NCBI GenBank assembly: GCA_035771165.1
Contig: JAWNZC010000322.1
Span: forward strand, 3,185,501-3,249,500
Reading direction: 5' to 3'
Source: Paragorgia papillata
Taxonomy: Eukaryota > Cnidaria > Anthozoa > Scleralcyonacea > Coralliidae
DNA length: 64,000 nucleotides
Shown here: piece by piece, positions 42,801 through 55,847 of the stretch
Numbering within the stretch: position 1 is the stretch's first letter
How the letters are laid out: every line of letters starts with the position of its first letter
Position numbers and translations under genes: made by a program
Notes under the pieces: model-generated
Told to the model about the DNA's origin: nothing
What the model saw: only the letters and a program-made list of their open reading frames with translations
Databases searched by the model: none

Positions 42801-45710
42801 CTATAGCCTATGGCTACACAGCAAATTACTGGTTTAGAAAGCTACCAGAGGAAAACTACATAAGCTTTCAAACTCTAATTACTAGAATTATATCCAGTCA
42901 CTACATAAACTGTCATAAAATCAACACCTGGTTTGAACTGTGTCGTATGGCGGCAGCGTGGAGCGCCTTTGATATGCCTCGACACGGCCACGTTGATCTG
43001 CGTCCTTCGCAATTCAGCCGCTGGCTGCAAGTAAGGACGATTAGCCTCAGTCCTTTTACTTCATCATCATCACAGGCCGAGTCCTACCTCATGCACGCCA
43101 GCCTGCGTTTGTGATTAGAGAAAATGCTGTCGTATTTTCCCTCATACTGTAAGTTTGTAAATCAATATATAGAACGAACGAACTCATTTTTGCTTAAATC
43201 GAAAGAACTTAATTGAATATGTATCCTCATGTTGTATGCTTGAGTGTTCTCGACTGTATATAGAGTATATAATATTATTAATAGTAGCAATATACTTTTC
43301 AACTCGAATATCCCTCTCCATACAGTTGCCACTTACAGTTACAGTTACCACTTACAATCTTACATCGTTCTATCGAGCGCGATTTTTTTTTTACTGAGAA
43401 TCTGTTCGATTTGCGTGTTGTCTTTCAAAAGATTGATACTTTTCCTTTCTCAAAAACGTCCAACTCGTGCTTTCAGCTAGCTTCGGTTTCCACGTCCACG
43501 GTAAATCCATCGATTAGAAAAAAATTCGATCTTTACGTGCATGAGAAAGGACAATCAAACGATCTTTTGGGATAAAAAATCTCGCGTGATCGCAGAGCAA
43601 CTGACTGCATGGCAGCAGCTGGCATCCAGTTGTTCGGCCTTATATCTATTATTTATAGTTAGATATTATTTAGGCAGACAACAGCATGATAGTGCATAAA
43701 TTTATTTTTATTGATTTACATTTACGGAATTATGAGGTAAAAGTCAAAAGACGCATCAACAAATCTTTCGAATAAACTTCAGTGAATTGGGATGTTTGTG
43801 GTTGAATTGATCGAGAGTAAGTGTTGACGGGATTCAGTGAATAATATGTCGCGGGTTCGTCTTAACCGAATATAACTCCCATTTGCAACACCAAAATTTT
43901 GTTCTTATTAGTAACTATAATATTTCAAAAACGTTTTGCCCAGTGGCGTCTGTGATCATGTGTATATGCGAGGTTGCTTCTTGGTTTCTTTGATTTTTAC
44001 AACTGAATTGACAGAATCATTAAATTAAAAATGTAAAATATAAGATCTCTTGTCAATCTGTTTTTTAACGCTGATATCCAGAATTTCTGCTAATACTTAC
44101 ATTAGCTTTCGGGCAGTCGTTTTTTGAGCTTAGATGAGCATACGTCGATGACAGTCTGTTTATAAAGGCTAGATCGGGATCGAACACGTACCTTTTTGAC
44201 AACCGAGTATACAGATGTACTACAAATTGAGTTGTAAACTCAGATAGAGAGCAAAGGTCCCTCCCTATATGTGTTTCAGTTCGTAAGTCTATGAATAATC
44301 GATTATTGCATGTAAGATATGCAAGTAGAGATTGTCCTCCCAAAGTCAAACTTTCTCAAATGATTCGTTGGAGCCTTACTCACTGACGTGGCCGTTACCC
44401 CGTGCCTCTCGTACCCAGACTTTCGCGCGGAATACAGAAAGACAACAGACTGACCCATTAATAACATTATAATTATCAAATATCTTAGGTAAACTACCAT
44501 GCGAGGCTGCAACTTCAAATTTATGCCCAGAATGAACCTCCAAATAATTTCATTTCTTTATCGATTGCTTGCAGGTAAAGGGAATATTTACGTTTGGGCA
44601 ACAGGAAATGGTGGTTTGGTGGGCGATGACTGCAATTGTGATGGGTATACTACCAGTATCTACACACTGTCTATTGGTGCAATTAGTGATCATGGTTTAT
44701 CTACCTATTATGATGAGAAATGTTCGTCGACTGTTGCTGTTGTGTTCACAGCAGACAGCCATCGTGGAAGAACTTTAACTAATGATAAACTGGTCACAAC
44801 TGGTCTTCATCATCAATGTGAATCAACCTTTCGAGGAACGTCATCGGCTGCTCCTTTGGCTGCTGGTATCATTGCTTTACTTCTTGAAGCAAACCCTAAC
44901 CTGACCTGGCGCGACGTTCAACATATCGTGGTAAAAACAGCGAAGAAAACCAGTCCCCTTGACAACGGGTGGAAACTCAATGGTGTTGGTCAAGAATTCA
45001 ATCACAAATTTGGTTTCGGAAGGATGGATGCTTTTGCTATGGTGGAAGCCGGTCTCAACTGGACAAACGTCCCTCCTCAACATATTTGCGTGGTGCCCGG
45101 CAAACAAAAGAATGTTGCCATCCCATATCGCGGTATTGCTAGAGTAAATCTTATCATCACCGGATGCAAAGGACAGACAAATGAAGTGAGAAAGCTCGAA
45201 CACGTGGATATCACGGTCTCATTGCGTCATCATCGTCGTGGAGACCTGAACATCACAGTAGTTTCACCAATGGGCACAACGAGTAACTTGTTATCACCTC
45301 GAAAATTTGATGCTTCAGACAAGGGCCTCAACGCCTGGTCTTTCATGACTATTCATCTGTGGGGCGAAGATCCGGCCGGTGAATGGACCCTGTATCTGCG
45401 AGACCAAACTACAACATGGGGGAACCACGGAGAAGACAACGAAGATCGTTACAGGAAACTATTGGACGAAAAAAAAGCAAATCGGGCAAGAGATTTCATT
45501 CCAGGTGCTTACGACTTGATGCACGATGAGATTCATCATGGCCGCTACAAAGAAGAATACATGAGAGATGAGATCCCTGATGAAATCAAACGAAATCCTT
45601 GGGAATTTAGTGAAGATTTCCGAAATGAAAACAACTATTCCTCACGTAAAAAAGCTCCTGCTGGCTACCTGTTGAATTGGGCAATCACCTTGTATGGAAC
45701 GGATTCTTAA
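39844..45710 (+). CDS. Proprotein convertase, furin/PC family, secreted (3 coding exons, 685 aa)
   Basis: Exons: 39844-40387, 41111-41488, 44575-45710; GT-AG junctions and matching phases. The enzyme would cleave precursor proteins after basic residues in the secretory pathway. A signal peptide spans residues 1-19. The prodomain ends at RTKR (cleavage after R127) and has an internal RKRGSR site near 92. Catalytic residues are D178 (VLDDG), H218 (AHGTKC), oxyanion N319 (ATGNGG) and S397 (FRGTSSAAP). N at the oxyanion site speaks against PC2, which has D there. The P domain (about 450-685) has [14 protein letters not shown] and ends [11 protein letters not shown]. No transmembrane or Cys-rich tail is present, so it is soluble. 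About 75 charged residues (592-668) are inserted in the P domain. The GTG six bases upstream is not needed. Confidence 0.95.
41489..44574 (+). other. Second intron of the convertase gene
   Basis: This is a 3.1-kb intron without recognised coding content. It contains a 5S-SINE 3' part at 42,918-43,055 and a copy of the TGACGTTAGGCAGAATAAAAT word near 42,268. Short frames within it have no splice support. Confidence 0.7.
42918..43055 (+). repeat. 3' part of a 5S-derived SINE
   Basis: From AAAATCAACACCTGG to GCAAGTAAGGACGATTAGCC this matches the 3' half of the SINE at 46.3 kb. The 5S-like head is missing. Confidence 0.8.
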
Positions 45711-46287
45711 ATTATCGCATAATATTATGAACAAATCTCAAGTCGAATTTTATTCAATGTCCTCAAAAACATATTTTTGTTTTATTTTCTCCCCCAATAG
45801 AAGCAATTATTTTTTGTTAATGACAGAACACGAAGAATTTTATCTGCCACATTTTAATTTACGAAATCCAGAATCTGTATTCATGTTGCGTCTACAAAAT
45901 GTCTGTATCTACTATCCAATAAGAAAACCAATATTGTGTACTCTATTTCTTGGTCTCAATTATTTCATTCAATCATCTAGTTTCTTTTCCGCGCAAGTTT
46001 CCTGTGGCCAGTTGTTCAAAAGCCGACTAGGTCTAAACGTCCCTTACAAGTAAACCTATTTGTTTTGTTCTTTTAAAAGTGCTGCTTCCGCCATGAATTT
46101 TTGTCAATCCAGGAGTATTTGTATTTTAAACAACGCGTCTTTGGAACAGGCCTATTCACGTTAATCGGGTGAGATGTCACTTTCGTAGTAAAATCACATT
46201 CATCAGGAGGAGAATTTGATCCGATTAACCGTATCGTGTAAATAGGCCTTAGCCCTTTTTCCATCGATGGGTTTTCCCTAACATAGG

Positions 46288-46650
46288 GGAGCACGGGTAG
46301 CGTGTGCTGTTAGCGCGCTGCCTCCTCCAAAAAGTTAAGCCCGGTTAGACGGGGTTAGTACTTGGATGGGCGACCGCTTGGGAATGACCCCATTGTTGGG
46401 CTTGGACTCGTGTGAGTAGAGTTGTAGTTGATCTCTCCTGTGCTTCGAGGGTTTTTCGCCGGGTTCTCCTCCCTCCATAAAATCAACACCTAATATCTTA
46501 CCTGTGATCCGTGGTCTGAACTGTGTCGTTGGTGGCTGCTTGGAGCGCCTTTGATATGCCTCGACACGGCCACGTTGACCTGCGTCCTTCGCAATTCAGC
46601 CACTGGCTGCAAGTAAGGATGATTAGCCCCCAGTCCTTTATCCTTTAACA
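46288..46650 (+). repeat. Most complete 5S-derived SINE copy
   Basis: The head AAGTTAAGCCCGGTTAGACG, GTTAGTACTTGGATGGGCGA and CGCTTGGGAATGACC follows the 3' half of 5S rRNA closely, including the pol III internal control blocks. Body and tail follow as in the 19.5-kb copy. The interval 45,711-46,287 after the convertase stop shows no gene. Confidence 0.9.
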
Positions 46651-47360
46651 TACACACGATTTGATAGTCGAATTCGATAGTAGGAAAGAGTTTATGGAAA
46701 CTTCAACTTTTCTTTTTTATGTTTTCACTTTTTATTTTTAGCTTTTACCTTTTTATTTTTACCTTTTAACTTTGAACATTTTATTTTTACGTTTAAACCC
46801 TTTCCCGTCGATGGGTCTCTCTGTATAGCCAGAGTATTAAAAATACATATCTAATACATATCAAGTCTTAACTTGAGAGTCAGATGCCGCTCCGTTAAGA
46901 GATTTTTTCAACTTGTTCTTAACTTTTCATTTTTAACTTTAAACTTTCTATTTTTTATAATAATAAAAAGTTGAAACGCAAAAATATAAAGTTTTAACTT
47001 TATATTAAAAATAAAAAGTTAAAACATAAAAAAGAAAATGTCTCCTGGGCTTCCATAAGGTTTACGAGAACGTACAAGCGCGGTGCCCTGTTTTGAGAAT
47101 ACAAAGCGCTGCTAACGGTACCGCATTCGACGTAAGTAAATACTGGTCTCAATCCAGGTGAGTGTTTACCCCAGTGTTAATGATTTATCGACCAATGATC
47201 AGAAATGGGAGCAAGGAATTCCTACTCATAATGGTTTGTAGTACACTCACTCCAGCGCTAAATCCCGGCTGTCAACAGTGAAAGACCAATATACTATAGA
47301 TAAGCTGGATGTGCGTTATTAGTGCGTTACCTCAAATCATATCGCGTCTGAGTTCCAAAG
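46651..47360. other. Low-complexity AT-rich and unclassified sequence
   Basis: T-rich runs of TTTTTATTTTTA at 46,710-46,800 and AT-rich inverted repeats at 46,920-47,035 (CTTTTCATTTTTAAC against AAAAATAAAAAGTTAAAAC) are present. No gene is seen. Confidence 0.6.
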
Positions 47361-47743
47361 TTAGGGCCTGCTTACAAAGAGGTAGGGTTACCCTAGCACC
47401 CGTTACCCTAGCTCTCGTGCATTTCTTGCTTTCTTGTTTGTCGTGTTTACAAGAACGCTAGGGTAACCCTAATGCTAGGGTAACCCTATCACGCCACTAC
47501 GGTTATCCTATATAGTAGCCGGGTTATGGTTTGTCCTTGCAAACACGTTTATTAGGGATAACTCGCCTACCCGGGACAACATTTTACTTGTTCCAGCCTT
47601 TATTAGTGCTTGGTAACCACGTCTAATAAGGTTGTACCGGGCAGCAGGGTGACTCTACCTGTGAAATTTTGCTTGTAAACCCCGGCTAACTTTGACCCGG
47701 GTGCCAGGGTAGCCTCGGTGCTTTCGTGTAAACAGGCCCTTAA
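47361..47743. repeat. Foldback element with GGGCCTGCTTACAAAGA ends
   Basis: The outer ends (TTAGGGCCTG and CAGGCCCTTAA) are paired. Inside, GGGTTACCCTAGCACCC and GCTAGGGTAACCCTAATG form repeated inverted motifs. It resembles the GTTATCTCGGG element at 37.9 kb in design. A SINE middle fragment follows at 47,806-47,893. Confidence 0.75.
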
Positions 47744-48041
47744 GTAAAGCACGCCTGCAGCCCGCCCGGCACCGGACAAGCTAAAACCATGCTGTTTCCC
47801 CACGAGACCCGTGTGAGTAGAGTTGTTAGTTGATCTCTCCCGTGCTTCTATAGGGTTTCCCTCCCTCGGTAAAATCAACACTCGGATCTTTACATAGGGT
47901 TAACCTCAAGATATTCCTGCATTCTGCAAGAATATGAGTTCAGATAATTTGATTCGATTAAGATACGAGATTCACAATTGAAGGGGTGGAAAAAATAGCG
48001 GACCATGGGACCATTGGTCCCAGAAAATTGTTTAGGGTCAG

Positions 48042-48126
48042 CAGAAAGAAAAAAGGAAAATAAGGGAGAAAAGAGGGGGAAAAAAGAAAAGAGAGGAAAG
48101 AAAAAAAGGGGGAAAAGAAAAGACAG
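48042..48126 (+). repeat. 85-bp polypurine tract
   Basis: The tract is almost pure A and G (runs of AAAGG, AGGGGG and AAAAGA). Such tracts can form triplex DNA. It lies just left of the inverted repeat at 48,216. Confidence 0.85.
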
Positions 48127-48215
48127 AACTAACAAGCTGTCAAATTGAATGCTATATTAAACACTCACAAGTTGAAGTTGTGATTGTTATTTGTTAAATA
48201 TTTTATTGTTGTTTA

Positions 48216-49988
48216 TTCAAATAATACCCATAAAAGAGATGTAGATATTCCATGAGGTATACTGGTAAGTGGTATAGTTGTATAAATTAGGTTTCGACAA
48301 AGAAAAAGGCTTTTCAAACAATAAAAGTAAAACTGAAGTACTGAACAATTGTTAATTAAATTGTATTATACTTTTACTAGTTTTACAACTTACAAATCCT
48401 GAAGTCCAACTCAAATAGTCAACTCTTTGAACTCAGTCAACTGGTTCAACTCTTGCAAAGTTTTCTATGCAGCCATGCAAAGATATAACAGTTATTTGAT
48501 TTCTCCATACATTGTGTACTACTTATTTAGGTGTGGTGATTGATTGTCATTTAAATTGGAAAGCACACATATCAAATATTTCAAAAAAGGTTAAACGAAA
48601 TATTGGAGCTATATCTAAAGTACGACACTATGTTGGCGGTGATATTCTTACTAACCTTTACTACTCCTTGATTTATCCTTTTCTAACATATGCACTGGTG
48701 GCTTGGGGAAACACTTATTGTTCCTCAATTAATCCTTTGTTTATTTTACAAAAAAAAGTTATTAGGTTAATTACCTTTTCAAGTTTTTATGATCATACAA
48801 ATCCTCTTTTTTTCAAATTTAAGATTCTAAAGTTACATGATCTTGTTTTTTATCATAATGCAATATTTATGTATGATTTTTATAGTGGCAACCTGCTAGA
48901 AACATTTAACACATTTTTTCTCCCTGTAAAAAAAAGACATAACTATAATACCAGACTTGCTTCGAGGTCATCTTACTCTCTTCCCCAGATTAGAACTAAT
49001 TACGGAAAATTTAATATTCGATATTCGGGTGTTAAGGTATGGAATGAAATTGATGATGAAACAAAGAGACTCAAACCATCCAAATTCAAAATTAAAGTGA
49101 AAAATTATCTAGTGGACCAATATATTAATTCAAATTAAGAAAAAAATTAAAATTGGCATTATACTTAAGAACTTCTAAATAGAATCGTAATTAGAAATAA
49201 CGGAAGTATACGTATTTTCCCTTATCTATATGTGATCAGTTTCTAGCTTATTTATGCGCGAAACTGGTCAATGATAATATTTCACTATTTCGGCTTCATA
49301 ACATTTAAGATTATTGGACCTAACTCCAGATATGGTTACCTGTATAATTACAAGCTAACTGTCTCGTCTAACCGTATGGTTATTACAGTTAGCTTGCACC
49401 ACACTGATGTTTAAATTATTATTAATACTAAGCTTGTAGATTATTTACTCTAGGTGCTAATAAATTTTGATTTGATTTGATTTGATTTGATTTGATTTGA
49501 TTTGATTTGATACATTGCAATTTGCTTTTCTCTTTAAAAAGTCTATGCAACACTTTTGAGTTTCCATCAAAGTTCTTTAGATGGTCTGTGAGGGATGTTC
49601 TGTAAAAGTGCCAGTTCTTCCCTTGCCAATATCTGTTCATTGCAATGATTGCATCTTCAATAACACTATTAGAATGAGCTAGGTTTGGCCCGTTAACTGA
49701 GTCAGGACTCGCAAGAGTTGAACCAGTTGACTGAGTTCAAAGAGTTGACTATTTTAGTTGGACTTCAGGAATTGTAAGTTGTAAAACTAGTAAAAGTATA
49801 ATACAATTTATTTAAAAATTGTTCAGTAATTCAGTTTTACTTTCATTGTTTGAAAAGCCTTTTTCTCTGTTTTTCTCAATTTATACAACTATACCACTTA
49901 CCAGTGTACCTCATGGAATCTCTACATCTCTTTTGAAGTCTTTTGTTGTGTAACTTGTGGAGTTATTGCCTTATGGGTATTATTTGAA
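48216..49988. repeat. Long inverted repeat flanking a LINE fragment
   Basis: The left arm (48,216-48,457) and right arm (49,711-49,988) are complementary over about 240 bases. Shared blocks include TTCAAATAATACCCAT, ATTCCATGAGGTA, TATAGTTGTATAAATT, AAGGCTTTTCAAAC and GTTCAACTCTTGC. The right arm has an extra insertion of about 30 bases. The LINE fragment at 48,511-49,511 sits between the arms, so a foldback element was probably invaded by the LINE. Confidence 0.85.
48511..49511 (+). mobile_element. 5'-truncated LINE with (TTTGA)n tail
   Basis: An open frame to the stop at 49,138 encodes the C-terminus of a LINE reverse transcriptase, beginning YLGVVIDCHLNWKAHI. It continues with LYYSLIYPFLTYALVAWG and LQKKVIRLITF and ends with the GVKVWNEIDDETK element typical of CR1/L2/Rex-like proteins. 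A 3' UTR of about 330 bases ends in nine copies of TTTGA, the kind of short tandem tail used by such LINEs. The catalytic core is missing because of 5' truncation. The frame is unbroken, so the insertion is fairly recent. Confidence 0.9.
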
Positions 49989-52330
49989 ATTGAAATTGTA
50001 AGATTGAAAAAATCCAGTGACCGGCATTAAGTTGTTCGGAATAACATTGTCCTAAAGCTGTTTCCACCAGGCCCCAAATACCGCGCCCGATATTTCTACC
50101 CCATAAACGTCGGGCAACTCAAACATGGCACATTTCTGCAAAGGGTAATCTAATTACCAAAATAATGGCTGCACATGCAAGATTGGCATCACACACGATA
50201 TCAACAGTTCTAAAAAAGAGTAGTTTCACAGCCAAAAAAGGTAAATCCGCAAAAGATTGAAAGGCTTCGGAAACAGAAAAACCAAATAATGAAAGACCTG
50301 CAATGAAATGCCTCTGGGAATCAATGCAGGTGTTGACCTTCTTGAAAGTGACACAGCCCATTTTTAAAGTAATGCACACAAATTCAACTTGCACATAAGA
50401 TTATGGGGGATATGAGAACACCCAGCCCTGTATCGTGAAATAAAATTAATTGTAAAATGAAACTGAATTGTATTTTGACTTTTTGCAAGTTGACATTAAG
50501 CAGCAGAAAGTTGCACTCGATACTTCAAGACGAAAGTGTTCCTTCTTGTGCAGGTTGAAAGTGGAGGATGGAAGATCCGAGTACGTTCAGATCTCTATGT
50601 CTCAACCTTTGGTCACTCTCAGATGACGGTTGCATGTATACTGTATGATTTAAGCGCATGCATATTACGCGACCAGGAAACACGATATAGTTATAACCTC
50701 TAGTTTAATAAATTTTCCAATATATAAATACATACAATAAATATCACTGAGCGTTTCTCTGAAGTAAAGGAAACCTCATTAAAAATTGAAATATAAGAAA
50801 TTGAAGTTGGCCGCCTGTGTTTATAATAGCCCAAATAAATATTTATGGTGAAATTTTTTTGTTAGTATTGCATGAATGTGTTATCGGGATTTACATCTAC
50901 TCGTTCACTAACTGAACAAGAAACTCGAAATTAAATACGTGCTTTAAAACTTTTCAACATTCAATTTGAGTACACTGGATATAATGTTTACACTTGTGAA
51001 ATGAGTGGCAATACCGCAACATTTACAAAGCATCCTTGTTTACATTTATAAAATAACCGGAAGTAAATGAACGACAACACGCACTCTGATTGGCTATTGA
51101 GTCAAACAAGCGTGCCATTATAACTCCATAACGGCACGGCACACGAGATACTTCGCGACGGTTTTGTCGTTTTTGAATAATTTTATGTGGATTTAATCAT
51201 CAACGAAAGTCAAAAATTACTTGGATATATATCTAATCACGTAATTAACACAGCAGAATGTTTTCAGTGCAACTTTAAGTGCATTTTCATCGCTAAAATC
51301 GCCGACGTGTTGTACGAGGCCACGCGTGGCACTAAATGGTAACAAACTCGTCCTGAGACAGGTAATCTGTTTTTTTGTTTACTTTTCTTGGGTTTATTGA
51401 CAATTTAAAGTCATTATTTTATAAAAGAAATAAAAAACTTAGTCGCTGTGCGATTATCGAGTTATAATGCATTCGAGAAGCTAGTAAAACACTTGGCTAT
51501 CGCCTCGTGCTTTACACGCATCTCTCGTGCATTATAACTCGATAATCGCACGCGACACGTTTTTTTATTTCTTAAGTAGGACATGTAGTTCTCTCGCTAA
51601 AGAACGAATCTCAAGTTCCTTCGTGTAAAAATACCTAAATACTAGTTTACGCTAAGAAATGGTAATATTCCAAGCTGTTTAATTCTTGTATTCTTCAACA
51701 TGGTTTCAGAATTTTAAAAATTCGCCAACTTGTGTTAAACTGTTTAGATTATCATTATTGTATAGACTGCTGACATTGCAAGTTTTGGATGAAACGTGGT
51801 CGAGGGAAAAGGCGAGCGAGGGACTGGGGAGAGAGTTGTTGTGTACGTTCGAAGGTCTGAGAGAGTTGGTTTTAAAGCGATTTTATACAGAAGGTTTTAT
51901 GTTTTTATTTTGAATAAATTGTTCTTATTTTTGTACGTGATATATTCGGTGTCTCTGGGAACATTCCCCACAAACTTGCTTTTTTATCCATGCTTTAATG
52001 AAATTAAAACACGGCTAATAAAGCATGGCCGAGCGTTGCCATGACATAACTGAGTGTCACGTCGTACAAATTACCCAACAAGAATCACAAAATACGTCAG
52101 TGTACGAAAATTGAATATTAAAATGTTTAGTTAGTCATATTATTATAAAAATACAGTACTGTCGTTTTAAAATTAAAACAGAGTGGAGGGAATAAATGTC
52201 GGATCTATGTATTCCTGAAGGTGATCTTTGTCCCTTATAAACACAATCTTAGATCTCGTTACTTCGTTTAACCTGTTTTGAAAATAAATAAACAAATAGA
52301 TAAAATAAAAATAAATAAAGATTATATATA
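49989..52330. other. Non-coding repeat-rich interval
   Basis: No supported gene is seen. At 51,426-51,573 a foldback is present (GCGATTATCGAGTTATAATG and complement, around CTTGGCTATCGCCTCGTG). Short frames near 50,119-50,394 and 51,686-52,044 lack splice or family support. Confidence 0.6.
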
Positions 52331-52909
52331 TATTTCTAAAATTCATTAATAATTCATGAGGAAAACACAAAGAAAAATCATGAGCGTATCGGATCTATAT
52401 ATGTGATATAGACTCGCTCTAAGTTTCTCGCTGGTTTTTAACGGCTGAGATAAGCTTAATTTTCAAAATTATTACGCCAATGAACGTATGAAGTGATTCT
52501 TTTTAGAAGCCATTTAAAAACCTTGCAGTACGGGCTTTATCGGCTCTAAAACACTCGGCTATCGCCTCGTGTTTTATATCCGATAAAGCCCTCCTGCGCG
52601 GTTTATAAATATTACATATATATATATTTCTAAAATTCATTAATAATTCATGAGGAAAACACAAAGAAAAATCATGAGCGTATCGGATCTATATATGTGA
52701 TATAGACTCGCTCTAAGTTTCTCGCTGGTTTTTAACGGCTGAGATAAGCTTAATTTTCAAAATTACTACGCCAATGAACGTATGAAGTGATTCTTTTTAG
52801 AAGCCATTTAAAAACCTTGCAGTACGGGCTTTATCGGCTCTAAAACACTCGGCTATCGCCTCGTGTTTTATATCCGATAAAGCCCTCCTGCGCGGTTTAT
52901 AAATATTAC
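52331..52909 (+). repeat. 285-bp sequence in tandem, two nearly identical copies
   Basis: Copies at 52,331-52,615 and 52,625-52,909 have a constant offset of 294 bases and about one difference (ATTATTACG versus ATTACTACG). Each starts TATTTCTAAAATTCATTAAT and contains the inner inverted pair GGGCTTTATCGG and CCGATAAAGCCC around CTCGGCTATCGCCTCGTG. The leading TTAATAATTCATGAGG motif recurs at 62.65 kb. Confidence 0.95.
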
Positions 52910-52910
52910 T

Positions 52911-52948
<38 letters not shown>

Positions 52949-54798
52949 TAAACAAATAAATACGTTTTGTTAGTATAAAACGTCAGATTTTAGTACAACT
53001 ACAATTGTTACTGGATTTGATGTTAAGTATTACTCTTCTGTAAATTACTTTCAACTGCATAACGTGAGTGTCCTCGTAAAATACGATGATTAACAACACT
53101 TCAAATCTAAGATTCTCACCATAATTTAATTGCAAGCCAACATCCCGAAAAAATAAATGGTGCGTTGATAATTAAACATTTTCCAAGCCTTTCTGGGTAT
53201 CGTCTTGAGAGTAACCAAATAAGTTGTTTAACAAATGCATAATCCATGTTGTTTAAACCAAACTCCTAAACAAAAAAAACAACAAACAACGAAAAGTATA
53301 TGTTTTGACTTTTGTTAAATTGTTAGGTGACAATCACAAAAGCAACTGCTTAATTCTAATCAAATATAACTTAAATTTGAATCACCATAAACAACGGATT
53401 TTTCAGTTGTATACAGCAAAAAATCGTTGCTGTTGATTTTCCGGGCAGAAAACGCAGACGTAGAATAAAGATTAATGCCAAGCTTAAAATTCTCAAATGT
53501 AAGACCACGTTAATAAGAAAAGATTATTATTTTACTAACGTTTTGTTGCATCTATATAGGAATATCTTCAGTAATAAAATTATTACAAGTTGATACATAT
53601 TTTGGACTCATGTGACTGTGAATTACAGTTAAGTGTTATAATTACATAAAAAGACGATTGAAGTTCAAATTTAAAATATTATAAATCCAAAATTTACAAA
53701 TAGACGTACATGCAGCAGTTCTATTTACGTTGGCACAAAAAGCATGAATTATATATCCATATTATTTTTTTATCTATCTATCTAATCTGCCTGTTTATCT
53801 GTTTTTCTGGTTATTTATTTATTAAACTTTCCTTATTTATGAAACCTATATAATACAAGTATAGGGACAGTACTTCACACTACATATTTACGATCACGAC
53901 AGTTGTCAGCCACATGCACCTGATCGCTGTTTAACTACAAAGTCAGCCAGTCACTTTCAAAATCTACCAACAACGTGCAAGAACACCTTGATCAAAAGGC
54001 AAAGCCATTCAACTATTTATCCAACTCCAAAAGCGAAAGGAGCAAATAACTTACAACATGCCTCATGGCCTCACTCAGTCACACGGCTAACAACTCACCG
54101 GAAGTATGAATATTAGTGGAAGTAAAAAGTGTAAAAATGCAAGATCGTGACACCCAATGACAAAAAAACCCAACCCGAGCCGAAACCTGGACTCGGCCTA
54201 CCACAGGTGACCCGAGTAATTATTCTCATTTGCATGCAAAGTGTGAGGTGTGAACGGGAGAGCATTTGGTCAGTGACGTTTTCGTCCTGACTCATCGACA
54301 AAATATTTTATATGGCATTTAGTTCTTTCTTCATAATATATTAGTCTGTATCTGTCATTATTATTTTTTATTTAAAATCTTCACGATAGTAACAGAATTA
54401 CGTTCTGAAGCAATTTTCTCTAAAACGCACACAAAAATAGTGATGTTTCAATAACTTGCCAAAAACGTATATTCGGTAGTTTTGTTTTTTTGCTTTATAA
54501 AATATTCACACATTCTGTATCAGACACGATGGCGCAGATCTTGTAATTTTGCAGTTCACAACTCTCTTAGTCTCTTATCCATTTTTAACAAGTTTAACCT
54601 TACAGTATACCACTTTGCTAATAAAGATTTCCTAGAAATACTGAAACACAGTACGTACCTTTAAATCAAATATTATACACATATTGTCAATTACATTTTC
54701 ATCACACATGCCAGTCGCTGTTTCCTAATTTTTTTAAAATAAAAAAACTCATTAGAATAATAACAGAAAAATAGACAGGTAGACAGGCAGACAGACAA
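52910..54798. other. AT-rich DNA without recognised genes
   Basis: A (TA)n tract lies at 52,910-52,937. The rest is AT-rich, non-repetitive sequence; open frames here are short and lack splice signals. Confidence 0.6.
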
Positions 54799-54800
54799 AC

Positions 54801-54884
<84 letters not shown>
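54799..54884 (+). repeat. (CAGA)n microsatellite
   Basis: About 21 uninterrupted tetranucleotide units are present, with degenerate units just upstream. From 54,885 to 55,847 no supported gene is seen, apart from a weak minus-strand membrane-like frame discussed under rejected items. Confidence 0.95.
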
Positions 54885-54885
<1 letters not shown>

Positions 54886-55847
54886 ATGATAAATAAATAA
54901 GTTTTATAAGAAAAACTGATAAATAAATAATTTTTATTCAGGTCATGGCGCGACATAATTGATAAAAATAAGTGCACAATGCATGCGTATACAAAAACAG
55001 CTTCATCTTACATGTAAAACGTACACGCTACTGTACTGATATACCTAGTTTGTCAATTTTGATTCCCTGGGAAAAGCTAGCCCTGACCTGCAGGTCAGTT
55101 GACAAAAAGAAGAAATTATCTTTTTTGTGCAAAGACCCAGAGAAACGGTTGCAATAAAAAGGATATACAGCAATACTATTTGTGCGCGGTTGATAATATT
55201 GATAATTCGATATTTACATGTAGATTACTACAAAATATCTGCGACATTGCCGACATTAAATGCCAAAATGGCCGCTTGGTTTTTTAGGTAAACAGTTTTT
55301 TATCCATAGCCATTTGGACGTCATTGTTATGATAACATGCATGCACCGATAAAACTTGAGGTTGAAATAAGTTAACAAATAAATCAATATTTTAACTCAA
55401 TACATTTGTAAGTATTCGTTTCCGATTTTTGGCCTATTATATTGACGAACTATACTCACAATAACATAAACTGTAAATCGCGTAAGCTGGTCCAAATTTC
55501 TCGTTGAAGCATCATGAAGTCTTGCAAATGCTGTAATAACAGGTCTGAACAAAAATAATAAAACAAAAATAAAACATAACAACAATGACAGCACAACAAG
55601 CTGGCTTGAACAGAAAAACATCTTGAGCAGAGTAGGATTGAAAGTTTTGCAGCAGTCATGATGGCAAGATTTCAATGAATTAGCCAAATGCAAAAAGTGT
55701 ACCATACAACAACAACAGCTTTATTTACCCTATAAACACACACATATCATTACAAAGGCACAGATCAAAATTTTAAAGGGTAATGGCTTCTTGAAATAAC
55801 TAGAAAAGCTAAAAATGTCAAGAAGCCATTTTAGAAAAAGTTTGAAG

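Noticed and set aside
55397..55705. Minus-strand membrane-like frame with a GTGAGT donor near 55,455
   Set aside because: It has one hydrophobic stretch and a plausible donor but no acceptor, no recognised family and no neighbouring exons.
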